Counted from the stretch's first letter, positions 1 to 14,847 are shown. The stretch: 64,000 nt of DNA from Nymphaea colorata (GCF_008831285.2 NC_045141.1:10900106-10964105); one strand, 5' to 3'. Numbers and translations: made by a program. Notes: a model not told the origin generated them from the letters alone.

Positions 1-3000
1 TCAATATATATAGGCTTTCAATTGAATATGAAAGCCTTGCTACTTTTGTTAGACAACAAAAACCACTCTTGGTTTGCCTTCTATGGAGCTATATGATCTT
101 CTCTTCACTTAGGAGAATGTTGGCAACTCATGAACCAGTCAAGTTCTGAACCATCATACGCATCTAAGGCAGTTATCCAATCTGCATTGAATGTTGTGTG
201 TGGTCAAGGTCACATAAGCAGCTAATATTGAGGCAAAGGTTGAAGTCGAAACTAGTGTGGTTCTTATTAGATAACTTATGGCATTCGTTATGAAGAAAAT
301 AACATAGTGCCTTAATAAATAAGATGAATCAAAGCAGCCCTATCACTTGCCAATGTTATGGTCATAAGAGTCACTTAAAAAATCTTCCTAGATCTTTCTC
401 TTTGATGACCATGCAAGAATTTGGAGATGAATATTGGTACCCAAACACTCAGGTGATGAATAATATTGTTAAGAGTAACAAACAATTAGAGAACAAAAAA
501 GGCTGAAGCTGGAGGTGATGCTATAATTGTGCGCAGTGGACTTTTGCTTCCTACTGTGCATAATTGTATTTCAGTTTAGATTAATAGATCTTCATTTATT
601 TTGAAAAACAATTTGCACGTGCCTAAGATGACAATCAATCTCATTTTAGTAGGCCAATTTAGAACTGGTAGTGATCTTATTTTTGCACTCATCTTATCGA
701 CAAGCAAGAAGAACTCTACTTTGGGGATTGTAAAGGCTTGATGGTTTATATATTCAAAGGGCAATTCAAGAAGGTATATGTTTCTTGTATTTTAAACTTC
801 TTATTTTCATGCTTCAAAGGAATTGGAAGTAGTTCATATGGATGGTTTTTGGGGCCTAAACCAACATGTTCTTCTGAAGAATGTGGATATTATCTATAGT
901 TAACTTTTTTAATTTCTCATGGGTTTTCCCTTGACGTCATAGAAGTCCTTTCTAATTTTAAGGTACTGTTGAGAAACAATGAGGAACCCCTTTTAAAATT
1001 GTCTAATATAATAATGGAGGTGAATTCTGCGATATTGCTTTTATAAGGAAGCTTGAATCACAAGGAATTGTTCATCAAATTTCATGTTCAAATACTACAG
1101 ATCAAAATTTAATAGTTATTGCAAGAACTACTATGTTTTTGAAACTAGGTTAAGCACGAACAATGAGGCACAAATAATCAGAAATTTGGTGGAAGCATTT
1201 CAAAGAACTATTTATATTGTTAATTGCTTGCCCACCATTAAGCTCAATAACAATTGCCTTGTGTCCTTACAAGGTCCAGTTTATGCTCATATGAAAGTAT
1301 TTGGTTCCCACTGCTTACTCCCATTAACCAAACTAAGTCCCAACTAAAGAGTTTGCCTTGCATATTTCTCAAATTACAGTGGTCACCACGAGAGCTACCT
1401 GTGGTTTGAATCAAACAGTCGACACTTGATAATTTTTTGTCATGTAGTCTTTCATAAGCATTCAAGAGGCCATATTGGTCAATGAATAACGGATGGAAGA
1501 AAAACTTGTTGAATCAAACAAATAGATTGGATCCTTGGAACTAGGTGTGGTAGAGCAAATGGAGAATGAGAAAAGGAATCTCACCATGGTGCTCCAGATA
1601 AAAGTGTCGTATGGCTTCCATCTCCTACTATTTTGTGTGTCTGTAAAATTAGATGCTAAATTCAGGTGAGAATTATTTCCCAACTCATGTCATTCATTCA
1701 CCTGTGTCTAATTCAAGCTCTTTGACCTTTAACATTGGCATAATTAGCCATTTATCCAATATTCTACTAGAAATGCATTACATTTGTTTGAGTATGAAAT
1801 ACCTTCAAGATTGAACCTACAGAGTTGTCACACATTCAGCAGTCTCAATCAAGTGGTTGAATATCTTCCTCTATGACAAAATGTACAGGAAGTGAACGTC
1901 TTTAGCATTGAGAAATGCAATGCAACAAGAAATCAATCACTTGAGAAGAACCAAAACATGGCATTTCGTTCCAAACTTACTCAGTTATAATGTTCTTGGA
2001 TCCGGAACTAAAAAATTAAATGACATGATGATGGGACAATTGCTTGATATAATACTAGGCTTGTAGGTTGAGGTTTCTTACAAGAAGAATGCAAGGATTA
2101 CATTGGAAACGTTCATTCCAATGATTAAGCAGACAACAATACAAGTCCCCCTGACCCTTGCAGCCCTATACGCTGGACCTTGAGGCAGCTCAATTTTGAT
2201 AGACTTCTTAAATGGTTTTTTAAGTGAGAATGTATATTTCTCTCTCAACCTAAAGGCTTTAAGAATTCTTGATATCTGAACAATGTTGACAAATTGGACA
2301 AGGCACTCTATGGATTGAAGATGGCACCACAAGCTTGGTGACATAGACTAAGTTGCTGTCTTGCAAGCAATATCATAAAGTGATGCATCTCCTTTATCTA
2401 TTCTTAGGGGAAGGGGAAAATACTTTTATTGGTCTATTTTAATGAATTGATTGTCATTGGGTTATCTTGTCCTCGTAATCAAGTTATTGGTCAACTTAGT
2501 GCTTCCTTCTTAGCCAAAGAGTTGGCACCCCTTTGTATTTTCTTGGAACAAAGGTTAAACAATAATCGAATTCTTTGCTTCTCAAGCAACAACCTTATCT
2601 TCAAAATATTCTATGGAAAGCAGATAGACTAAAGCAACGGGCATGACCACTCCTATGAGTATTATAAATCATTTTTTGACGATGCTTCATTCTCCAGTCC
2701 CATTTTACATCGAAATATGGTAGAAGCATTCAATACATCACATGTTGACTCAACCTGATGTCAGTTTGCTATAAATGGGGCATTGACAATTCACGAATTC
2801 TCCATTTGTTAGTCCTTGGACTCTTGTGAATCAACTATTGAAGTATCCAAAGGGCTCAAACCACCATTGGTTGCATATATGGGCTTGAATATATTCATAT
2901 CTTTGAGGTTAAGAGTTTTGTTGATGCCAACTTGGTTAAGACTTGCATTTTCTTTGAGATCACGTGGCAAAAGGGTCATATCCTCTATGAAATTGATCTA

Positions 3001-3300
3001 ATCCTCAAGTCAGGTGGTAGAGGGGAAAATGGAACTTCTTGGTACAGCTAAATTTGAAGACTTTCAAGACAAGTTGAATATGCTCTTTACAATGTTAATC
3101 TTGAGGAAGCATGTTAAAGATAAGTATCATGGTAGGTACAATTCTGTTGCTTGCATGTGCCAAATCATAAAGGAGAAAATAAAGCAAAAAATGTAAAGTA
3201 ACAGATTGAGATGTATCGTGTGTGAATTCAGTTTTGTCTTGTGTATTGAGATATTGTACTTCCTTCCACATATCTTTCCCTTGCAGTTGCAAAGTGTTGA
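1..3300 (+). pseudogene. Decayed Ty1/Copia retrotransposon (gag knuckle to RNase H), cut by window start
   Basis: Fragments in Copia pol order can be read on the + strand across many stops and frame changes. They are a CxxC/GH zinc-knuckle-like stretch near 345-400, an integrase-to-RT linker near 1220-1480 (NCLPTIKLN, MKVFGSHCLLPL), and a reverse transcriptase stretch at 1910-2640. The clearest match is at 2282-2350, where DKLDKALYGLKMAPQAW resembles the conserved Copia KLxKALYGLKQAPRAW segment. QPDVSFAIN near 2740 matches the TRPDISFAV segment before RNase H. Lesions are so numerous that no product is possible. LTRs were not identified; the left end lies outside the window. This is a relic of an autonomous LTR retrotransposon and is older than the gypsy element at 37650-49777. 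Confidence 0.8.
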
Positions 3301-5590
3301 GGACCTATATAAATTGATACAAGAAATATCAGTGGTGTGTACTGAAAATTTTTATTTTTTTTTAATTTCATGTTTCTCTTATTAAAAAGGCATTTGGGAG
3401 CACTAACCAGGCCTCAACCAATCAAATTTCATCACAAAAATGCTTTCTTTTCATTTATAGGGTACCATACCAAAGGAATGTGTGTGCGATCGTCTCCATT
3501 TGTGTGATGGATTTGTTAGGAAATAGGAAGGTCTAGAACATGTAGTTAGGAAAACAAGATGAAATAGACTGAATTATTGAGACTCCGGTTGCTATCAAGA
3601 GGACCTACCATTCCATGATCCTAATTTATAATGAAGGTTAACAATTAAGCCTTCGCGACGAATAGTCTCCAAGGACCCCGGTACTAAAGAGAGGTAGGCC
3701 TAGATATTGAAGATACAGGCAATTTCTCCCTTCTTCCAGCCATTAACTTGGGCAGCTTGGTCTACCTGATGCATCTGCAAATTAAAGTTAATGGAAATAA
3801 ATTTCCCCCCACACATTAATAAATTAGGAGGCATTTGATATACCCAGAATCGTGAAATTTAAGATTCAAAATGCCTATTTTTTAAGAAATTGGAATTATT
3901 AAAGAAACGGGTATTTTGTTTCTGGAATTAGGAAACTAAAACATGAGATTTTGATTCCAATATTGTTTGAGGAGTAATTATGATTTAGAGTTTTCATTCT
4001 TTGAATAAAAATTCCAAACCATCAAATGCGATATCTTTAAATATTTTCTAACTCCTTTATGGTGCTGACTTCTTAACTTGTGAAAAAAAAGTGACTAGTT
4101 TGCCCCCACCCCCCACCCAAAAAAAAAAAAGAAGAGTGGCTAACCTCATCAGAGCCATTGATCCTACGCACGTGACATCGGATCTTCTTGACCAATAAAC
4201 GCCATTTTCAAATGTTCTTGACCATTTTTGCATGATTATAGAGCAGGTAGGGAGGCAACGGATAAGGCCTTCTAATACCGCACCATTTCTTGCCACTGTG
4301 AAGGAAAGTGGAGATGCATCCTGTGACTTTGATTGCCCACTTGGGATCAAAGCCAAATACGAACATAGTCTTTTCAACATTGCCCACTTGTTTGGTTGCT
4401 GTAGTGATTGGAGTCAACCATGACATGCATGGGTAGAGTCAAAAAATTCTGGCTGGCTAAAAGGTGATAGTTATAAAATTTAAAATTTTTAAGGGGCATA
4501 AGTACGTAAAAGTGAGAAAATTGCTCAAAAATATCAATGTTAAAAATAAATAGTTTTTTGGTGTTCATGTAGGCAATTGTCCAACGTAGCCTGCCTCTGC
4601 CTCCGTAGCACACACCTGCCACCTGCCTCTGTCTCTGATGACATGCGCCATCAAAATACTTTCTTGAATACATTCCACAAATTAATCAGGTCTAAGAGCT
4701 TCTATCACACTGCTTTCGATCGTCGAACAGAAGAATGAAAAGACTGCGGTCTCATTCTCTAGTTTGTTTCATGAAACGAAGGCCGTTTCTCATGTTTTTA
4801 TCCATAGTGACGTAGACACTGCAACATGCAAGAAGATTGAGCAAGCTGGTGGGACGACTATAAGGCTAATCACATTAAAATACAGTTGTTTTTGGGGCAA
4901 GATACTCGAAAGATGTGGATGCCCTTTCTCTTTTGTTCCTGTTTTAGGGTTTAGTGTTGTTTCGAGACCTGTTTGAACCCCCTTTCAACTCGAATCCAAG
5001 GATGCTTTATGACTTAGATTAACTTATGGTTACTCAATTGAATTCAAGAGACTTCTGTTTGTATTTCAGAGAATAACAGTTATCGGAATCAAATTAATAC
5101 CAGATCTTGACCCGCTCACTAGCCCAATCAGCTATTCTACCTTTGGAGTTTGGAGTGTATTGAGAAGAAAAGTAAGAAACTGGATTGATGGTCATGGTGA
5201 AATAGCATTTGGAATTGCTGTATATATAGTACATGTAGAGTCTAGGCTATGTTTGTTAAATTTATTTATATTATTTAACATAAATGATTGTAATAAATAA
5301 CTACTTCGTTCGCTAATCAACATATATTATTTGTACACTAAACAAAACTGATAATGAGTGTTGAGGGCATTATTATAAACATAAATAAATATTTTCATTT
5401 CTGTTCCTTTACACAACTAAACGAACATCACTTTTGACATTTCCTTTCGCTACTTTTTCTTTTTTATTTAAACAAGTTTTTATAATTTTCCTTTTCGTCA
5501 TCTTCATTTTCATATCTTTCTTTTCGTTTCTTTTCCATTCATTAAAATCTTTTCTTTTTCATCCATGCAAATAGGGCCTTAAGCTCAATG
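3301..5590. other. Intergenic DNA with no recognisable gene
   Basis: I see no coding segment that resembles a known family. Short open stretches at 4057-4430 on both strands have no recognisable motif. Positions 4441-4690 resemble 60413-60650 (shared order of AT-rich blocks ending in a catgtaggaaatt-like motif and CTGCC-rich tail), so this is probably a dispersed non-autonomous transposon family. The stretch 5250-5560 is very T-rich. Confidence 0.6.
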
Positions 5591-5594
5591 TTGT

Positions 5595-5694
5595 GTATGC
5601 CTAGTAATTTTGCCTACTAATAATGAACCATCGTTATGGTTTCTGTATGCCTAGTAATTTTGCCTACTAATAATGAACCATCGCTATGGTTTCT
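5595..5694. repeat. Tandem duplication, 2 x 50 bp
   Basis: A 50-bp unit beginning gtatgcctagtaattttgcc occurs twice head to tail (5595 and 5645), with one visible difference (tcgttatgg versus tcgctatgg). An 18-bp motif (ggcttcttctcgtgat) is also doubled near 5769-5804. No function is suggested. Confidence 0.9.
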
Positions 5695-6299
5695 TGACCA
5701 AGACGGCTCAGACACGGAATCTAAGGAACTATGAACCCGTTGGGAGATGGAGCTTGCATTAAATGGACATGGCTTCTTCTCGTGATGGCTTCTTCTCGTG
5801 ATGATGGCTGTTAGAGGATACCCTCGCAGGCTACAAAACTGCAAGGCAGAAGGAAGGGGGTGAAAATTTTGGAGCGTTTGTTTGTTTTTTTTTTTTTTTC
5901 TGGTTGAAATTTGAAAGTTTTTAGTCTTTCTAATTGAAATTTAAAAGTTTTTCGTCACGCCACCGAAACACATAAGAAATGAAGAAATGTAAAACATCTT
6001 GTACGGTTTTCTTCGTTTTTCTCGGTGGCAGCTGCAAGCTTCGACTTTTCTTCTCATCCTTGCAGATTTTCACAAGCCGTACAATGTGACCCCTCTTATT
6101 ACTGAAGGGCCGACGATTTTGAGTGGTCTGGTGGAGGGCAGATCACAATCTGATGACATGGGCGTCGATATCTTTCGTTCAGAATCCATCGATTTGCTAG
6201 ACGTACTATGTACAGAAGCAAAATCACTGTTGCTGCTCTTCTTTTCCTGATTTTAAATCGAAAAACGAAGCAGCCATGTCCACCTTTTATCTAATTTTA

Positions 6300-6710
6300 A
6301 GAAGAAAAATGTGGCAGAGGCTTTCGTTTTGATTACTTCATTATCGGGTTGCGTGACTGATGACGATGGCAGTTCGCAGCGCTCCCAGTCTTCTCAGGCT
6401 GTACCATGGGGCAGCAGACTCTCTCTCTCTCTCTCTCTTTCTTCGATCTCGCCCCTCGTCCTTAGCACGTGCAACTGTCGCCAGTCAGCACGTGAGCTTG
6501 CTTTCCTTCTTCTTCTTGCTTTTCTGCCGTACTGTATCGGAGTCTCTCTCTCTCATGGACCACCATGTACGGCCAGTGGGGAGTTCATGTCCCTCGTGGC
6601 CTCCCCTTTACCACCTTGCTCCCCTCTCTACCTTCTCTGTATTCCGAAGAAGAAAGAGGGGAAGACAGCCAGAGTAGTGGAGCGTCGGTCTCCTCCTCCG
6701 ACTCCTCGCC
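6300..6710 (+). promoter_or_regulatory. Probable SGS3 5' leader / proximal promoter with CT microsatellite
   Basis: The region just before the SGS3 start codon is pyrimidine-rich, with (CT)n runs at 6419-6438 and 6543-6553. CT/GA-rich stretches are common in plant 5' UTRs and core promoters. No convincing TATA box was found and the transcription start cannot be placed. Upstream ATGs exist in other frames (for example at 6311, 6360 and 6565) and could act as upstream reading frames if the transcript begins that far upstream. Confidence 0.4.
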
Positions 6711-7544
6711 ATGCTCGCCGACAGCCATTCCCGCCCCCATTCCGCTGCTAATCCTCCTTCCCACCGTCCGGCGGCGGCAGCATGGCAACCTCCTCACCGC
6801 AAGCCGAAGCCTTTCGATCACCCCAACCCTGACTGGGCTCAGCGGCCTCAGAGGTTTTCTCGGCCGGCAGAGCATAAACCTCAAAGGTTCCCGGCACCCG
6901 CCTCTGCACCTCCCCCCAATGGACTGCACTGGAGGAGCCGGTTTCCGGCTTCGACGCAGCAGGTCGACCCCGTGGGTGGCGAGGGAAGTTCCGGATCAGG
7001 TGGTGATCCATCCCATACTATTCTTCCTTTTGAGCAATCAGGTGAATCGGTTTCTCACAACCCTAATCGGCCCAGAGTGGAGGACTCTGACAGCGACGAG
7101 GATGACATCGTCCTCAGCGACACCGATTATGATTCTGAGGCTGATAGGGAGGTGACACCCGAGGTTCTCAAGAAGAGCAAGCGGTTCAGGGCCTTCTTCG
7201 AGTTCCTCGAGTCTCAGGGCACCGAGCAGATAAACGAGGGCAGTTGCAGGTTGCACTGCCCGGCTTGCAAGGGTGGTGCCGGTGCCATCGAATGGTATAG
7301 AGGAGTGCAGTCCGTGTTGAACCACGCCAAGAGTGTGAGTTCGAAGCGGGTCAGGCTGCACCGCAAGTTTGCTGAGGTTCTTGAGCGTGACCTGAAGCAA
7401 CGCGGGGCTCGGCTGGTTGTCCGCATGGACGAGGAGCCTTTTGTAAAGTGGAAGAGCTCACAAGAGGTGAACGATGATGACATCGTTTGGCCCCCAATGG
7501 TCATAGTGCAGAACACAAGACTGGAAAGGGATGAGAATGGCAAG
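6711..7544 (+). CDS. SGS3: SGS3 exon 1: N-terminal region, zf-XS finger, start of XS domain
   Basis: Exon 1 encodes residues 1-278 and ends at AAG|GTAACT in phase 0. It contains the acidic stretch DSDSDEDD, the finger CPAC...H and the first XS segment (VWPPMVIVQNTRLERDENGK). GC content is clearly higher than in the surrounding DNA. Open frames on the opposite strand here are shadows of this exon. Confidence 0.93.
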
Positions 7545-10500
7545 GTAACTTTAATACAGCCACTACCATTGTTTTTCGCCTTTTGATGCTGTGCTGCTCT
7601 ATTTTCCTTCTCTTGAATATCCTCCTAGAAGTGGTTGAGTTGGTAGTGTGTTGGCTTTTGGCAATTATTCTGATGGTGTCTTGTCTATTAAAAAGGCAAT
7701 AATTGTATTTAACTAAGTCCGTATGTGTCAATAAGGGAAATTTTTTTTTCTGCTAATAATCCTGATTAATTCTTTTTTTTTTTTCTATAGTCCATGTTTT
7801 GTTGGAATACCTGGTCCTGTGATCTTTCATCAAAATGTGCAGTCATTTGATTCCAAGCGCTCTTCTTATGATGCAACTTTTAATATATAGTTAGGATAAG
7901 AGAGCTATTGCAGGACTAGGTGGCAGACCTATAAGAAGGCTTGTTGGGAGCTTAGGCAAAATTATTGGGTCCTTGTTGGCGGACAGAGAAGAATAGGTAA
8001 AAGGATCGGTGAGCTACAGGTGATGGTTTTGGAAAATGGATTATGGATCCTTGACATGAACTTGTTGTATAAACATTAGCCCATGTAACTCGGACAATGT
8101 TATTGGATCTATACGTGTATTAATAGAAACTCTGAAATCACAAATTCAGATATACGGCCTCCCAAAGATGCATGACTGTGTCCTTGTCATCTATGGGTTT
8201 GCATGCAATGGCAATTGAACCATTGATTAATGCAATTTTGGGCTGACATGTCTTCTAACATATTAATTCTGAATCTTGGTCAAAATGCTTGTGGTAATCA
8301 GCGTGGTGACACTTCTAAAAAATTTGTAGTTACTTATGGCCTGATTGGCTTTTTAATTCTGCCAGAAGTTGAACATCTGTTCTTTAGTCATGAACATTAA
8401 AATCATGTTTTTGTAATGTATTGATAGGATTCCATAAGACAAAATAGTTATTTGACCATTAATACTTGAACCCTTACAAGATCAAATCTATTCATCAGAA
8501 CAGGAAAAGAAGATGTCCAATTTATGTTTCAAACATGGAGACGTTATCATTGTAGTCAATTTCAGGATAAAAAATGCACCTTATGATTGAGATGTCCAGC
8601 TAACATACACTGCATTTGATTGTACAAAATGATGCTTCTCTGTATACCTATGCATTGCATGCATTTGGATGACTGACTACGCCAAGGCATTGTTCTATGG
8701 GGTCATGACCATCTTATGCTTTTGTTCTTCACTTCTGCTCAATAAAGAGTCGTTTTCTTGTGTGGTGAAGACAAGTGCTTGAGAACTTGTCGAATCAACA
8801 TCTCTGATTCAGTTTCCTAGTAAAAAAGTAACCAAGGGATTGTTTAAACTTAGCTGAATCATTTGACTTTTAGCATGACCCATTTGGGTCATAGGTTTAT
8901 TATGATTATTGTTTTTTATGTTTTTCTTTTCCTACTATATCAACCATAAGATCATATCTACAAAGTTAGGCATATGACCCTGTAGGTTATGCCCCTCTTC
9001 CCTCTCTGTCTTTTGACAGACCCACCCACCCACCCACCAATGCTCTTGATCTATTAAGCATGAAATTTCAAGTATGGTTTGGTTGTTCAATGTGAACTTG
9101 ATATAATAGTGTAAAACTATTGGTAACCATAAACTTTTTTGTTCATCATCTAAATCTTGCAGTGGATTGGAATGCGTAATGAAGAGCTCCAAGACTTATT
9201 TAAAGGCTATAAGGTTCGGAATGCAAAGAATGCATATGGACCTGGAGGTCATCGTGGTCTTGCTTTGCTTAGATTTGATAGTTCAGCAATGGGCTTCTTG
9301 GAGGCTGAACGCTTACATAAGCACTTCATTAACGAGCGTAGAGGAAGAGCTGAATGGGAAAGTCACCGTGCACGGATGTTCTCTATGGGCAAACGTGTGT
9401 TGTATGGATATCTTGCTTCAAAGGAGGATATGGATTTTTTTAACAGGCATTCAAAAGGTCTGTCCAAATTCCATTTGACTAGGTTTTTTTATCATTGTCA
9501 TTCACATGAATCTGCATTTAATTGATGTATACATTTTGATCTTGCATCAAGGGCATGCCCTAAGTCTATAACTGAAGTATCTTTTCAGGCAAACAGAAGC
9601 AGAAGTTTGAGATTAAGTCATATCATTCAATGGTGGTAGAGAATTTGAAGAAAATGGGTGAAGATAATGATGAACTACTAAAACTTCAGCAGAAAGATGT
9701 GGAAAGCCAAGAAGTTAAGAAAACCCTACAAGCAACTTGTAGCATTATGGAAAGAAACCTTTACAAAAATGAACTGGAAATAAAAAAATTAAGACGAAGG
9801 GACATGGAACTTCATGAAGACACTAAGAAGCGGGTGAGTTGCTGAAAACAAAATTGAGGGTCTCGATTTTTCATTTTTTGCATTTAGATTGTTTATTTGC
9901 CTTATGGTTTTTTTATTTGAAGCAATGAGAAGTTTGATGTGTGATCATAGCATAATGGGGTTTTTTTTGGCAGATGGATGATCTAGACCAATCTTATGGG
10001 AGGGTGGTTGCAGAATTAACTGAAGAATTGGAGAAGAAAGAAAAGGTGCTTGAGAAGATGCAAGACCTGTTAAACACAAAGTGTTTAGATCGCTGTGTTC
10101 AACTTGAAGATGAGCTGGATGTGCTTGTGAGGAGTTCAGACCTTACAGAGAGGGAATACCAAGACAGACTTGCTAGGTAATTGCTTCTCAGTTGTAATTC
10201 AAATATTTCTGCTTGCTGCCCGTTTTACACAATAATTGATAAGCCACATGGAATTGTACTGGAACATCCAGATAAGCAATTTCTCTAATGGAGCAAGATG
10301 TCAAATTTCTAAATGAAAATCGATGATGCCCTTTGGCTTCTATGACCAATATGGCCATTTTACACTAATGGTGGTTGGTTTTGGTTGTGGGAGACTCCTT
10401 TTGAGTTTACCATGTTCTAGTTCTATGGATCAGATGACTTGCATTCAGAAATTTATTTTTCTTCTTATTCTCTTTCATTCTGTGTTTGGAAATTACTGTA

Positions 10501-13084
10501 TATCCATTTTCTTTTTATATTTAGATCATAGTGTTTTGCAATTTGAGTTGCTTATTTCAATCAGAATGATTTTATAGCAACTGTTCTAAAATTCCTTTCC
10601 AGTTTCCACTTGTTAGAGATCTCTATGATGATATTTGTCAGTTTTATTTTATGTCGCCCTTTTGTTCATCATCAGATTGAATCCTCCTTTTGTGGGGTAT
10701 CTCTAGGCCTCTACTTTTAATGTTGTGCATCACTATAGCTCCTTGTGGATTCTTGTTATGTCCTGAATCGTGCTATTCTATGAGGTGAATTTGTAGTCCT
10801 ACCATGTGCATATTTCGTGTGCTTATCTCAAAAGCAGGATTTGGACTAGAAAAAAGATCACGAGTCTCAGTTTGCATTTTTTTTTTTGATCTAGTTCAGA
10901 TTATTCCATTAAGGTGCCTAATTTTGTCTTAAATGTTCTTAATTCAAGGATAAGAACATGTTATTCTTGATTTTGACTCTCCAATAGGCAGTAACAAGCT
11001 TTTATTGTTGAATGCATATTGAAATCTTTTGTCATCTTGCAACATCTTTAATGTTGCCTTGTACTTTGTGGTCATGTTCTTTGACAAGGCTTTCAAGTTA
11101 TTTTTAGCCAATTTAACAACTCTATTAGGCAAGAAGTTTTTTAGTATTAATAAGCTTTATGATTCTTGACTTCTGTTATTTCACATCATCTTTACTCTTT
11201 GCATAACCTTGTTGTTCTGTATTGTTTTTAATTATGTAATTTCTTGTACTCTTTAACAAGGTTTGCATTCTGGTTTCTGAATTTCTTAAATCAATTCCTG
11301 ATGCTAATAACATGATGAGGCTACCAACCATGGTAAGATGATATCATGTTCATGCATAAGTTTAGCAATCTAAGAACTGTCGACATTGTGACTCTGTGAG
11401 AGATCTTGTAACTGTATCTTGCTTTATTATGTGAAAGATTAGATGCATTTCTTGAAGTACCCATGGGAGCTAAGTTCTTGGACAACAAATGACAGGAAAC
11501 ACAACACTCTAGTTGACAGCTGTACCATAGGCCCACCCCGTTCCCTCATCATCTCTCCTTGAAGGAACAAAGGTTGAACCAATGAATGGAGAGAGGAGAT
11601 CGCACAATTTTGCACTAAACATCCCAGAGCATAGGAGAAAAAATAGTTACTGCAAAATTTGTTTAAACACTTCATGTTGTTCACGATATTTGATTTGGGC
11701 CAGTTATACTGGATGAAATCTAAGTCACATGGGTACACCAAAAATGATGATGCACCCGAATCAACGTGGTGCGGCACCTTCGACATGGCACTCGACTCAG
11801 ACCGAGTTGGCTCCTGCTGATTGCATCTGCTCCTTTTTTTTCTCTTGTTTTTTTTTTCTCATCTTTTCCCTCTTCTTTCTTTCCTTCCCCCCTTTCCCTC
11901 TGATTTCTCTCTTTCCATTTTCCCCTCTTTCTTTCTCTTTCTCTCTTTCTCTCCCTTTTAAGGATATCAGAAACTTGAAGTCTTTTTTAAAGGACATCAA
12001 ATTTATTGGGATACATTTACATTTTTTAATGAAGGTTACAAGCTTAGTCATCTCTTTCTCGAGAAAAACAACTTTGCTGTATTATACCAAGCAAAGACCT
12101 CACCATTTTATACCCGAAAACAATATTTTGACAATGGTCTTAATATGTCCACAATTCAACAGTAAGAAACTGTATTATTGCAATAAGATCTTATATATAC
12201 AATTGGAATGATTTATTGGACACAAATGGTGCTTTAATTTACCTCTTTTGGGTGCAAAAACATGAATTTGTCAACTTTTGAAGGTGCATACATTGTAGGC
12301 CATTGATTTTTCAAGATGTAAAGCTTCCTGTGTTTATGCTAGATTTGCACAATCTAAAACTTGTTTTTTATTAAAAAATGTATGTAAATTATATTTATAT
12401 GGTTGGCTGCAAAACAAGGCATATCATTTATGAAAAATAATTTTTTTATAAGTGGGTATAGGTGCTTTTTCATGTCCTTATCATTATGTATGATGGTGTG
12501 CCAAAATGTGGTGCATAATATATTATATATATACACCCCACTTTAGTAAGGGGCAAGAACCAGGCTCAAAAATAATTATTAATGCATTTTTTTTGGTAAT
12601 CTACGATTCTACTTTTATAGAAATGATATTAAAAACAATCTTTGAGGGATATGTATTAAGTTAGTCATTCTCTTACTTTAGTAATGTTTTTTTTTAAATG
12701 AACGGCTCTTATATTATCAAAATTTGTGACGAAAGAGAAGTCAAATTTTCTTCAAAAATAACTTGAACTGAAACATGATCTATCTTAAATTAGTGTGTAT
12801 GAATGCAATAAAATGTTCATATTTTGTTTAAAATAATTTTCAACACAAATTTAGATGGTCTGGTTTTTATCTCTTACCCAAATGATCTGTTTTGTGACGA
12901 AAGAGAAGTCAAATTTTCTACAAAAATAACTTGAACTAAAACATGATCTATCTTAAATTAGTGTGTATGAATGCAATAAAATGTTCATATTTTGTTTAAA
13001 ATAATTTTCAACACAAATTTAGATGGTCTTGTTTTTATCTCTTACCCAAATGATCTGTTATTTACCAATTTTATATATATATAT

Positions 13085-13133
<49 letters not shown>

Positions 13134-13321
13134 AATTGTGGCTACTAGTTCCCTAGGTGCTAAACCCGTAAATAATCATTTTAGTTGTTGATCTTCTCAG
13201 GATGGCTGCTTGAGAGAAAAATAAGGAGAAAAAGGAGATAGGATACTTTATTCATCTAGAATTTATTAACAACTTTTTCTCCTTGTTTTTTTCTTAACCA
13301 TCCAAGGGTATGGTACTTACC

Positions 13322-13352
<31 letters not shown>

Positions 13353-14801
13353 TATAGTCATGGCCGTGATTTTTTCTTTTACATATTGGATTTGTTGAGC
13401 TTTGTTAAGAATGACAGGTTTAAGTGAATATTTAGAAATTGTAACATGGAGGATAATATTTTTCTTGAAAAATTGATAAAAATGAAGGTTTCTTTATCAC
13501 TTGGATTTGACCCGATCTATTTAGCTTGGATCATGCCAATACTGGACATCTTATTTGATCCATGTCCTGCATAATGTATGGCGTGGCCAGCTTGTTTGTT
13601 TCCTGGGCAAAGGGTGGGCTTTGTTCCGGCCCATAAGGGACTGCTGGGCCTTTAACTGGTTGTCCCAGCCCAGTGCCTAGCTCTATAACTGTGAGTTTAT
13701 TTTTGAGAGGTTACCATGTAGACGTCATTTTTTAACTTATAAATCCTATCTGTATATAAGAAAAACATTACTTCTTTTTAAATAAAAATTTAAAAAATGG
13801 AAATTAAATTTGTTTGATTCGTTTCAAACACCACTGTCTGGGGGACTCAGATTTGGGGTCCAGTTGTAGGACTTCTTGTGCTCGTCCAGCCACTTTCCAT
13901 TGTGGCCATTGTGTTCCAAAATCCAACCACAGCCACCAACTGTACAAAAAATATATTATTAAAAAAAAGCATGCAAAATTCGTATGTATGCCCAAAAGCC
14001 CACAAACTATTGAGTTTTGAACCTCATAAAGTTGGATCCACAAAACAAGTTTGAATGATTTTTTTGAATCATATAATTTAGGTTATTTCAAATATTTGGG
14101 TTCCACAGCCATGTTCCAAGCAAAATGGGTGGTCGGTTTGATGGTAAAATCCAATTCCCCTATATATTAGGTATTTCTTTGTTTCTGACTTTTTATGTTT
14201 ATTTTGACTATTTTGTCAATGAAGCAACAGCTTTTGTAGTGGCAATCCCCACTCTTTGTAGAGATGGGGGTTATGATTGTTCTTGTTTGGTAAGTGTTTT
14301 TTGTGCTCATAGTGACTTTTTTATGATATACAGTTTCATTCACTGATATTTGTGTTTTCTGCATGTTTTGCAAGTACCTTAAATTTTTTAGCTTGAAGTT
14401 TTGTCAAGATCATCTGAAGATCTCTTTGTTTTCTCAAAGTTTGGTTCCAGATTTACGTGGTATCCAAACAGGTTCTATTATCTGGTGAACTACTCTTTGC
14501 TGTCTCAGGAAGTGTGCTGGCTTTACAGAGCCAAATTTAAGTTAACGTATGAAACATGAGTGGAGAGCTTACCCTGACCAAATGTTTAAACTTAAGATTT
14601 TGAAGTAAAGTTAGTTTAGCCATATTTTTTAAAGGTTGGTAAACAATGGTTGATCTGCAAGTCACTAGAAATGGTAGTACTGAAAAAGGAACTAGACATA
14701 TTCAAAATTTAATCCTTTAGACATGAATTAGTTGATGTAAGCAGTGTCTGCACTCTAAATGCCACCATTGTCCGTAGGGAGAGGTTGTAGCTTAACTTAA
14801 T

Positions 14802-14847
<46 letters not shown>

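Noticed and set aside
5999-6250. 83-codon frame upstream of SGS3 as a separate gene
   Set aside because: No recognisable motif, no splice context and no conserved family. Probably chance in the promoter region.
6311-7155. Open frames of 146 and 196 codons overlapping the SGS3 start
   Set aside because: They lie in other frames of the GC-rich first exon and CT-rich leader. The SGS3 frame has domain matches and consistent splicing, and these do not.
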